This document shows, one piece after another, positions 24,459 through 31,639 of a stretch of 64,000 bases of DNA. Origin of the DNA: Bacteroidales bacterium UBA1711 (GTDB lineage: Bacteria; Bacteroidota; Bacteroidia; Bacteroidales; P3). Both the position numbers and the translations under genes were made by a program. The DNA lies in NCBI GenBank assembly GCA_002317325.1, contig DCJB01000092.1, positions 1 through 64,000 on the forward strand. The letters are read 5' to 3'. Below the pieces are notes generated by a model, which was not told the origin of the DNA, made no database searches, and saw only the letters and a list, made by a program, of their open reading frames with translations. Position 1 is the stretch's first letter; every line of letters begins with the position of its first letter.

Positions 24459-24550
24459 CACGTTGACAGAATCTGAGCCCTGCGGGGATTCGCTGGCAAC
24501 AAATTGCTGAAAACAAATAAACAAAGGATAAACAAACAAACTTTCACAAA

Positions 24551-26233
24551 ATGAAAAAAGCATTACTAAGCCTGTTATTCGCCGCCATCTTCATGCCTTT
24601 TGTGATGGCGCAGGATAACGCCAACCGCGTCATTGTGGCCACCAACGAGACCAGTTGCCAGTCCTACACCTGGGCCGTGAACGGCGTCACATACACAGCC
24701 GACACCGTGGTCACCTATATCAACGCCACCAACGACACACTCTTCGTCCTCAACCTCACCATCAACCGCCCCGGCTCGCGCGGCTACGGCCAAGTAGTCG
24801 TCGAGGACTGCTCCTACCTTTGGCACGGCAAAACCATTACCGCCTCTGGCTCCTACTGCGACACCATCCTCGGCGACGGACATACCTGCGACTCCCTGTT
24901 CTTCATCAACCTCCAGCTCACCGGCACCAAGGTGACCCGCCTCGCCGACAGCGCCTGCGGCCAGTATGTGTGGCATGGCGACACCCTCACTGAGAGCGGC
25001 GTGTACGATTACTATGACGGCACGCTGACCTGCCCCCAGCTCGACTCGCTCTTCCTCAGCATCGTCACCCAAATGCCCAAGTACGACACCATCTACAACT
25101 GCGGCAAATACACCTGGGGTGACACCGTGCTGACCGCCACCGGCAACTACACTCACCTCGTCATTGACACGGTGTCCAGCTGCGACACCCTCAAGCACCT
25201 CAACTTCAACATGACCGTTGACACCGCCCGCCGCGCCGAGACCAAGACCTCCTGCGGCGCCTACAGCTGGTACGGCCAGAACTACGACACCACCGGCGTC
25301 TATTCCACCGTATCTACCGACCAAACCACGCTCTGCCAGACCTACCGCACCCTCGACCTCACGGTCATCCCGCAGCGCGTATCGGAGATCGACACCGTCG
25401 TCAAGGCCTGCGGCTCCTTCAACTTCACCCGCGAGGACTCCAGCCAGTACAACCGCAAGATTACCTCCGACACCTCCTTCTCCTACCGCATGATTAAGAA
25501 GCAGACCAACAACGGCGGCCGCTTCTGCTACGACAGCACCGTCCACATGACCGTCCACATCAAGACCCCCACCACCGTTGACACCACCGTGAAGGCCTGC
25601 GACAGCTTCTACTGGGACAGGAAGAAAGTCACCTACACCACCGTTCCCGAGACCGCGCCTAAGTTCAGCCTCGGCAAGGACACCAACGGCTGCGACAGCA
25701 GCGTGGTGCTCCAACTCACCCTCCGCAAGGCCCCCGTCATCAGCGCCATCAACGGCGAGTGGAGGATAGCCGAAGGCGGCTCCACCCACCTCTACCCCAC
25801 CTGCACCCCCGGAGCCGCCTACCTGTGGCACTACGGCAATGAGACCGCCACGGAGGACACCCTCTTTGTCGAGAACGTACACGGCAACCTCGATGTGGAC
25901 CTTGTGGCCACCCTCACCTACACGGACATTAACTTTGCCTGCCACGACACCAGCTGGATAACCATCGTCACCTATGTGGGCATTGACGAGGCCGAGACCG
26001 CCAATGTCAGCCTCTACCCCAACCCCGCCGTCGGACAGCTCAACGTGGAGTGCGCACAGCCCGTCAGCCAGGCTGACGTCTTCAACACCCTCGGCCAGCG
26101 CGTGCTTTCCGCACGCAACCTCGGCACCAAGGGCCTCCTCAGCCTCAGCGGCCTCGCCAAAGGCACCTACACCATCCGCCTCACCCTTGAGGGCGGCGAA
26201 ACCGTCATCCGTAAGATTATCCTTGCAAGATAA
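24551..26233 (+). CDS. Secreted T9SS protein with cysteine/tryptophan repeats
   Basis: The product is 560 residues. The signal peptide MKKALLSLLFAAIFMPFVMA is followed by about seven imperfect repeats of 35-50 residues with the pattern C-x-x-Y-x-W ... T-x-S/T-G-x-Y ... C-D-S/T-L ... L-N-L-T (for example CSYLWHGKTI, CGQYVWHGDT, CGKYTWGDTV, CGAYSWYGQN, CDSFYWDRKK). A domain at about 395-470 precedes the T9SS sorting domain (about 485-560: LYPNPAVGQLNVE, then DVFNTLGQRVL, GTYTIRLT and IRKIILAR). It is probably a surface protein with disulfide-linked or metal-binding beta repeats; its role is unknown. The stop overlaps the apbE start by one base (TAATG). Confidence 0.85.
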   Translation: MKKALLSLLFAAIFMPFVMAQDNANRVIVATNETSCQSYTWAVNGVTYTADTVVTYINATNDTLFVLNLTINRPGSRGYGQVVVEDCSYLWHGKTITASGSYCDTILGDGHTCDSLFFINLQLTGTKVTRLADSACGQYVWHGDTLTESGVYDYYDGTLTCPQLDSLFLSIVTQMPKYDTIYNCGKYTWGDTVLTATGNYTHLVIDTVSSCDTLKHLNFNMTVDTARRAETKTSCGAYSWYGQNYDTTGVYSTVSTDQTTLCQTYRTLDLTVIPQRVSEIDTVVKACGSFNFTREDSSQYNRKITSDTSFSYRMIKKQTNNGGRFCYDSTVHMTVHIKTPTTVDTTVKACDSFYWDRKKVTYTTVPETAPKFSLGKDTNGCDSSVVLQLTLRKAPVISAINGEWRIAEGGSTHLYPTCTPGAAYLWHYGNETATEDTLFVENVHGNLDVDLVATLTYTDINFACHDTSWITIVTYVGIDEAETANVSLYPNPAVGQLNVECAQPVSQADVFNTLGQRVLSARNLGTKGLLSLSGLAKGTYTIRLTLEGGETVIRKIILAR

Positions 26234-27288
26234 TGTGTGAACAATACCAATCGAGAGCGTTCGGCACAAAGATGCCGGGCGCTTTCTGTTTTTTGGCGGG
26301 GTGGGTGATGCTCCTCGCCTCCTGCGCCCGACAGGACGAGCCCATCCACCTGCAGGGCGAAGCCCAAGGCACCTACTACAGCATCACCTATTTCGACCCC
26401 GAGGGCCGCGACCTGCAGCCCCAAGTAGATTCGCTGCTCCAAGCTTTCGACCAAACCGCCTCGCTGTGGGTCGAGGAGTCGCTCCTGCGGCGGGTCAACA
26501 GCAATAAGACCGACACCGTGAGTCCGCTCTTCGCCGACCTGCTGCAGAAGTCGGCCGCCATCAGACGCCACACGGACGGCAGTTTCGACTGCCGCGTGGG
26601 GCGGATAGTGCAGGCCTGGGGCTTCAGTTTCAAGCAGCGCGAAGAACTCAGCACCGCCACCCTCGACAGCCTCATGCTGTACTCGCACGCCGCCGTGTGG
26701 CTCGACACGCTGGACGACGGCACCATACTCCTGCGAAAGGAATTGCCCGAAACCGAACTGGACTTCAACGCCATCGCCCAGGGGTACTCGGTGGATTTGC
26801 TGGCCGGCATGATGGAGCAGTACGGCATTGAGAATTACCTCATCGACGTGGGGGGCGAAGTGAGAGGCCGCGGCGGCAAGCCGGACGGAGAACCGTGGAC
26901 TGTGGGCATAGAGAAGCCCGCGGCGGACAAGTACGGCGGACGAGAGATTGAGACCGCCATAGCGCTCAAGAACGCCTCGGTGGTGACATCGGGAAGCTAC
27001 CGCAAATACTACGAGAAGGAAGGCACCCGCTACTCCCACACCATCGACCCCGCCACAGGGCGGCCCGTCACCCACTCGCTCCTCAGTGTGTCGGTGGTCA
27101 GCAGCGAGGCGTGGTATGCCGACGCTATGGCCACCGCCTTCATGGTGATGGGCCTTGAGAAAGCGCTCAAGTTCATTGCCGACCTCCCCGAGGATACCGA
27201 CATCCAAGGTGCCGCCTTCATCTACGACAGCGCCGGAACCAACAAGACCTACTACACGCCGGGATTTAGGGAAAAGATTAAACAGTGA
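26233..27288 (+). CDS. apbE: FAD:protein FMN transferase, ApbE family lipoprotein
   Basis: The 351-residue protein attaches FMN covalently to Thr/Ser of target flavoproteins such as Nqr or Rnf subunits in the envelope. A lipobox (LLASC, Cys31) marks it as a lipoprotein, as usual in this family. Conserved blocks are GTYYSITYF, DFNAIAQGYSVD, DVGGEVRGRG, WTVGIEKP and the C-terminal SGSYRKYY and SHTIDPATGRPV, which contact FAD and Mg. The start is uncertain: ATG 26233 overlaps the preceding stop (TAATG) and supplies Arg/Lys before the hydrophobic core, while ATG 26272 lies within the terminator-like hairpin. Confidence 0.93.
   Translation: MCEQYQSRAFGTKMPGAFCFLAGWVMLLASCARQDEPIHLQGEAQGTYYSITYFDPEGRDLQPQVDSLLQAFDQTASLWVEESLLRRVNSNKTDTVSPLFADLLQKSAAIRRHTDGSFDCRVGRIVQAWGFSFKQREELSTATLDSLMLYSHAAVWLDTLDDGTILLRKELPETELDFNAIAQGYSVDLLAGMMEQYGIENYLIDVGGEVRGRGGKPDGEPWTVGIEKPAADKYGGREIETAIALKNASVVTSGSYRKYYEKEGTRYSHTIDPATGRPVTHSLLSVSVVSSEAWYADAMATAFMVMGLEKALKFIADLPEDTDIQGAAFIYDSAGTNKTYYTPGFREKIKQ
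26253..26294 (+). terminator. Terminator-like hairpin overlapping the start of apbE
   Basis: Bases 26253-26266 pair with 26273-26286 over 14 positions (three are G-T wobbles) around the loop CAAAGA, followed by six T (26289-26294). It stands 20 bases after the T9SS gene stop but inside the first codons of the downstream reading frame. Confidence 0.6.
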
Positions 27289-27451
27289 ATTGTGAAATTG
27301 TGAATTGTGAATTGACAATAGACACGGTTTCTTCAAGGATATAAGAAAATGATTAATAAGTGGATTGTGAATAGTGAATTGACAATAGACACAGTCTCTC
27401 TGGGTTTATTCCCAACATTTGTCAATTCACATTTCACACTTCACTATTCAC
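27285..27451. repeat. Heptad repeats, two direct runs and one inverted run, apbE-yicC spacer
   Basis: Run 1: GTGAATT, GTGAAATT, GTGAATT, GTGAATT (27285-27313) then GACAATAGACAC. Run 2: GTGGATT, GTGAATA, GTGAATT (27360-27380) then GACAATAGACAC. Run 3 is inverted: AATTCAC, ATTTCAC, ACTTCAC, TATTCAC (27424-27451). GTGAATTGAC at 27374-27383 is a perfect inverted copy of GTCAATTCAC at 27421-27430, so a long hairpin can form. The apbE stop codon lies within the first unit. Confidence 0.8.
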
Positions 27452-27472
27452 ACTCAACAAAAGACCACCACG

Positions 27473-28336
27473 ATGAAATCAATGACAGGATATGCCAAAA
27501 GGCAGTGCAGCACGGACGGCTGCAAATATACCGTTGAGGTAAAGACGCTCAACAGCAAGACCCTCGACCTGAACGTTAAACTGCCCGCCCAGTTACGGCC
27601 CAAGGAACTGGAGATACGGGCCATGCTCAACCAGCTGGAACGGGGCAAGGTGGATATGATTGTGGGCGAAGAGCGGCAGGACAGCGGACGGGGCGAACTG
27701 AACCACGACCGGGTGCGCTGCCGCTACGAAGAGCTGAAACAGATTGCCAAAGAACTGGATTGCTCCGACAAGCACCTCTTGGACTCTGTGCTTGCCATGG
27801 CCGACGTGTGGGAGAGCCCGGAAGAGGAAGAACTGGACGACTCCGGCTGGGAAACAGTCAGGCAGTGCATCGGCGAAGCCATCGACGGAGTAAACGAATT
27901 CCGCCAGCACGAAGGCGACATATTGGAGAGAGACTTCGTAAAGCACGTGGACCTGATAGAGGAGAGGCTGGGACTCATCCCCCAATACGAACAGGAGCGT
28001 ATTGAAACCGCCAAAGAGCGCATCCAACACTACTTTGCCGAGAACGCCATCAAGGAGATAGACCCCAACCGCTTTGAGCAGGAGCTCATCTACTACTTGG
28101 AGAAATTGGACATCACCGAAGAGAAGATACGCCTGCAAAAGCACATCGACTACTTCCGCCAAACCATGGCCCAAGAGCCCTCGTGCGGCAAGAAGCTGGG
28201 CTTTGTGGCCCAGGAGATGGGGCGGGAAATCAACACCACGGGCAGCAAAGCCAACCATGTGGAGATTCAGAAACTGGTGGTGCAGATGAAAGACGAGTTG
28301 GAGAAAATAAAAGAACAGTTAGGCAACATACTCTAA
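27473..28336 (+). CDS. yicC: YicC-family endoribonuclease
   Basis: The 287-residue product starts with the family hallmark MKSMTGYAK and ends with a conserved block (GKKLGFVAQEMGREINTTGSKAN, about 240-262, then IQKLVVQMKDELEKIKEQLGNIL). E. coli YicC is a metal-dependent endoribonuclease linked to small-RNA turnover. Length is typical. ATG 27473 was chosen from the MKSMTGYA motif; the frame extends upstream only across the heptad repeats. Confidence 0.95.
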   Translation: MKSMTGYAKRQCSTDGCKYTVEVKTLNSKTLDLNVKLPAQLRPKELEIRAMLNQLERGKVDMIVGEERQDSGRGELNHDRVRCRYEELKQIAKELDCSDKHLLDSVLAMADVWESPEEEELDDSGWETVRQCIGEAIDGVNEFRQHEGDILERDFVKHVDLIEERLGLIPQYEQERIETAKERIQHYFAENAIKEIDPNRFEQELIYYLEKLDITEEKIRLQKHIDYFRQTMAQEPSCGKKLGFVAQEMGREINTTGSKANHVEIQKLVVQMKDELEKIKEQLGNIL

Positions 28337-28793
28337 CCGCCCTCCCCCGCCAAGCGCCCAGCCGATGCCCCTGTCCGTTGGGAAACGCCGGGGTGAGGTT
28401 TGGCATCAACACTACGCCACCACAGCCGCAAGCGATACTTTGCGCCACCTCAGACCAAACCCGGCAAAACAATTCTAACAGTCAAAGACCTGCCTGCACA
28501 CAACATCAAGCCAGCACAGCAGAAACTGCAAACATGAGCGGGGGCAGGATTCCTCAGAATCCTGCCTCCGCTTCTGCAGACTCCAAACGGAATCAGAGAA
28601 TCATCGCCAGCAGACCACACCCATATCCCCGCAAGAGCCACGTCCCCATAAAGTGGAGAAAGATGGTTTTCATCATGCAGCACTGGCTCAATCGGGGTGA
28701 CTCGCCTCTATACAAAGTCCCATCGCTTTCGCTTGCTCAATCATTTCACAACGGCAACGTCATTCATCGCCAGCAAGGAGTCACAGGACTGAA
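28337..28793. other. Intergenic stretch with a long hairpin
   Basis: No supported gene is present. The main feature is a hairpin at 28538-28571: GCGGGGGCAGGATTC pairs with GAATCCTGCCTCCGC (one mismatch in 15) around the loop CTCA. An outer six-base stem GCAGAA (28519-28524) / TTCTGC (28572-28577) extends it. It lies between yicC and the 3' end of the HaeIII-type methyltransferase and marks the transition to lower GC. Confidence 0.55.
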
Positions 28794-30359
28794 TTATAGG
28801 TCAATAATCTTATCCAAAGCAGTATCGCGAAATGTCCTCCAGATGTTCAGGTCAATAAGCCTGTAGTCGTTGAAGAGTTGTTTGACAAACTCTATTTCAA
28901 ACACCAAGCGTAAATCACCCGTATCCTCACCCGTTTGCCCTTCTTTGCGAGCACCCACACGGGCAGTCTTTATCAGATATAGGTCACGAACACCTTTGCC
29001 TTTCAAGTACGGCATGAAGTAGTGCAGTTTGTTGAGTTGGACCGAGGATGGAAACCGCTTTCCAGTATAGTAAATTGCGGCAGACTGGTCAATGTACTGC
29101 TCTACATTATCATTCTTGACAAGACAGACAAGGCAATTATTCGAGACAAAATTGCAAGAATCTGAAGTATTGCCATACCACTGAGACTCTTCCTCGCCCA
29201 CACTATTTTCAACTATGGGAGAATTCTCGTACTGATGATAGAGGTCGAAAAGGTCAAGCTGATGAACCGAAGTCTTCTTTGCCGATAATTTTGCACCAAT
29301 CTTTGTCTGGCGCATAATATTGAGAGACTGTATTCTTTCGACTTTCTCATTCTCGGCCAACGTGACCCCATGTCGCAGCAGCGTTTGTCGGATTTGCTTG
29401 GCTACATGATAGGCAAGATTGACAGGCACAGCATTGCCTATCATCTTGTAACCCATATTAACATCATCATAGAGGAACTGATAGTCATCAGGGAACGTCT
29501 GAATACGGGCCGCCTCTCTCACAGTCATACGCCGGTAGAGCTGCTCGCTGCCCGAAACAAAAGCATAACTATTGGGATTCACACGCTGCATTTTGGGGGC
29601 TTGCGGGTGCAACTGGCACTGCCGGCCACTTGCTTGGACAGTAAACCCTTGCTCTTCCCAAGAACGCACTCGGTTTCGAGACATGAAGATGGGAGAGAAT
29701 CCACCCACATAATACTCATGATTGGCAACAATACACTTATCACCATTGGTATGATTATGGCGCCGGGCGGGGATGGCGGAGTCTTTCAAATCCCAAATAA
29801 CATCACGGAGAGTTACTTTGGATTCCACAGGCGTGGGATACTCGAAATCCTCTATTCGGAGGTCTTTGCGGAAGCCGATAAAGAAGATTCGGTCTCGGTC
29901 TTCCGGCACTTCGTAATCCTTAGCATTAAGCATTTTAAGGTTCACATCATACCCAGCGTCTTCAAATGACGAAATGAAAGACTCGACGGCTTTCTTGTTG
30001 CGGGAGGCCAGCATTCCAGAAACATTCTCTGCCACAAAGAACAAAGGCTTGACGCTTTTCAGTATCCTAATATAATCGTTAAACAACTGACCACGAGGGT
30101 CTTCAATTCCCCTTTTTGCACCTCCTTCACTCCAAGACTGACATGGTGGCCCACCAATGATACCCTCGATATTATTCGGAAGAACGGAAGGGTCAATATT
30201 TCTAATATCACCCTCAATCAGATTCACTTCAGGAAAATTGGCTCTAAAAGTGGGACAAATAGCGGGGTCGAACTCATTTGCAACGACTGTGACAAAACCT
30301 GCATTTTGGAAGCCTCTATCAAGTCCCCCGGCTCCACTAAACAAACTTAATAATGCCAT
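28794..30359 (-). CDS. DNA (cytosine-5-)-methyltransferase of a HaeIII-type R-M system
   Basis: The product is 521 residues. The N-terminal 335 residues are a complete m5C methyltransferase: motif I FSGAGGL (7-13), motif IV PPCQSWS (71-77) with catalytic Cys73, motif VI ENV (111-113), motif [14 protein letters not shown], a short target-recognition region (about 205-265), motif [17 protein letters not shown] and motif [11 protein letters not shown] further C-terminal domain (about 345-521) is not part of the standard enzyme; it contains [19 protein letters not shown] and a [11 protein letters not shown] block that I have seen at the end of other Bacteroidetes m5C enzymes but cannot assign. 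It lies 6 bases after the HaeIII-like nuclease gene, so GGCC is the predicted target by association. Confidence 0.92.
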   Translation of the reverse strand: MALLSLFSGAGGLDRGFQNAGFVTVVANEFDPAICPTFRANFPEVNLIEGDIRNIDPSVLPNNIEGIIGGPPCQSWSEGGAKRGIEDPRGQLFNDYIRILKSVKPLFFVAENVSGMLASRNKKAVESFISSFEDAGYDVNLKMLNAKDYEVPEDRDRIFFIGFRKDLRIEDFEYPTPVESKVTLRDVIWDLKDSAIPARRHNHTNGDKCIVANHEYYVGGFSPIFMSRNRVRSWEEQGFTVQASGRQCQLHPQAPKMQRVNPNSYAFVSGSEQLYRRMTVREAARIQTFPDDYQFLYDDVNMGYKMIGNAVPVNLAYHVAKQIRQTLLRHGVTLAENEKVERIQSLNIMRQTKIGAKLSAKKTSVHQLDLFDLYHQYENSPIVENSVGEEESQWYGNTSDSCNFVSNNCLVCLVKNDNVEQYIDQSAAIYYTGKRFPSSVQLNKLHYFMPYLKGKGVRDLYLIKTARVGARKEGQTGEDTGDLRLVFEIEFVKQLFNDYRLIDLNIWRTFRDTALDKIIDL

Positions 30360-30365
30360 AGTATA

Positions 30366-31334
30366 TTATTCCTGAAATAGATGTTGTGTGAATAAGATGG
30401 GCGGATTGCCCAAGAGTTTAATGTCAAACTTCAAAGAAGATTCGATCATCTTGCTCGCATTGTGTATTCTAAAAGAAATCTCCCAGCCTCCATCCAAAAT
30501 CATGTGAAGGGCGTCTTCCGAGTCAGGCTTCATTTCAAATTCAACAATGCGCGTCGGGAAATTAATTTTAGGAGTTCTATATCTTGTCCGCATACCACCT
30601 ACCTCCCTATTCAATTCTCCGTCGAGATTGAATGCCTTCACAACGACTAAGTTATGGACATCGTCCTTGATAATCTTGTAGAAAGGATAACGACCCACAA
30701 GATATTGAATCAGCTTGCGGGGGATTTGAGAACCAACTGCGTCTATCCTAAGCAATTCATTTCGGAAAGCCATCAAAAGAGGGAAATAAATCTTTCGTGT
30801 TTTTTCATCACCAAGAGAACTCCAATTGGAGACCATTTCCTTTAGCGAGGTGATATAGTCAAAAATAGGCTTTATCTCATCCCAATAAGCCTGAGAACAA
30901 GGAATGCCGAACCACGACTGACCGAAATCGAGCACAGAGGAGAGTCGCGGATGCTTTACTGCATCATTGTTGTTCTTGGCAGAAAAGCCTATCTCCCAAG
31001 AAGGATTCATTCTCCGAAACACTACATCCCTAACGTCACCTCCAATGCCATGACTATCACTGTTGAGAAAAATAAGCAGCGGGTCATGAGCGTTATTTTG
31101 GGCCAACAGTCCCGGCTCCAACTTCACCATTGTATCTATGGTCTGTATTGCCGCAAAGGTAAAGCGATTCTGCTGTTCTTGAGGAAACCCGTCATAATAG
31201 CCCTTGGCAACTGCCAGCGCATCGTTGCATTCGAGACAAACAGTAACACCTGCTCTCTGAATATAGTCGGTGTATGTCTTGGCCAAAGCATATTCAAATG
31301 CTTTCCCGTTTTTCACTTGGTCTCCTTGCGGCAT
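30366..31334 (-). CDS. Type II restriction endonuclease, HaeIII family
   Basis: The 322-residue protein matches my memory of R.HaeIII in its core: GGDVRDVVFRR, then SWEIGFSAKNNNDAVKHPRLSS, then LDFGQSWF (99-142). Asp100/Asp103, Glu114 and Lys120 form a plausible metal-dependent nuclease site. R.HaeIII cuts GG^CC, and the same specificity is the best guess here. The gene precedes its methyltransferase (6-base gap), so both come from one promoter with the nuclease translated first, an order that demands careful timing when the system enters a new host. GC content is visibly below that of the surrounding genes. Confidence 0.88.
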   Translation of the reverse strand: MPQGDQVKNGKAFEYALAKTYTDYIQRAGVTVCLECNDALAVAKGYYDGFPQEQQNRFTFAAIQTIDTMVKLEPGLLAQNNAHDPLLIFLNSDSHGIGGDVRDVVFRRMNPSWEIGFSAKNNNDAVKHPRLSSVLDFGQSWFGIPCSQAYWDEIKPIFDYITSLKEMVSNWSSLGDEKTRKIYFPLLMAFRNELLRIDAVGSQIPRKLIQYLVGRYPFYKIIKDDVHNLVVVKAFNLDGELNREVGGMRTRYRTPKINFPTRIVEFEMKPDSEDALHMILDGGWEISFRIHNASKMIESSLKFDIKLLGNPPILFTQHLFQE

Positions 31335-31472
31335 AATATCAACGGTTGCGCGACAATAGCATTTTTAGTTCTTTATCCGTGGGATGAGGTGATGAGGAGA
31401 GTTTCCGTAAAAAGCAAGAAATCAGCATTTGCAAGTAAGGGAGCGGGATAACAGACCTTTCTCAATCATGTG

Positions 31473-31480
31473 CAAAGATA
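31473..31480 (-). promoter_or_regulatory. -7 box of the HaeIII-type operon
   Basis: The minus strand reads TATCTTTG followed by CACA, 139 bases before the endonuclease ATG at 31334. The long leader could contain control sequences that delay nuclease expression. A TTTG element is present at 31493-31496 but is closer than usual (12 bases). Confidence 0.55.
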
Positions 31481-31587
31481 CGACTTTTTACGCAAACGGA
31501 GAGAGAAGAATCTGTAATTCTTGATTCTTCTCATTTGTGCTGATGGGAATTGACACTCGCGGCACCTGCTTTTTATTGAGAGAAAAA

Positions 31588-31614
31588 AAAGCAGGGTGCG
31601 GGGCACCCTGCTTT
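31588..31614 (-). terminator. Intrinsic terminator of the large T9SS gene
   Basis: A perfect stem GCAGGGTGC (31591-31599) / GCACCCTGC (31603-31611), extended by AAA/TTT to 12 pairs, has a three-base loop. On the minus strand it runs into eight T (31583-31590). Confidence 0.85.
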
Positions 31615-31639
31615 AGAGTTATTGTTCGGCTAAGAGGGA

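Larger units (their letters stand above)
31335..31639. other. Spacer with R-M promoter and T9SS terminator
   Basis: The only signals here are the minus-strand -7 box at 31473-31480 and the terminator at 31588-31614, both listed separately. No gene is seen. Confidence 0.6.

Noticed and set aside
28183..28866. 227-codon frame overlapping the end of yicC
   Set aside because: It is out of frame with yicC, low complexity, and covers the hairpin region.
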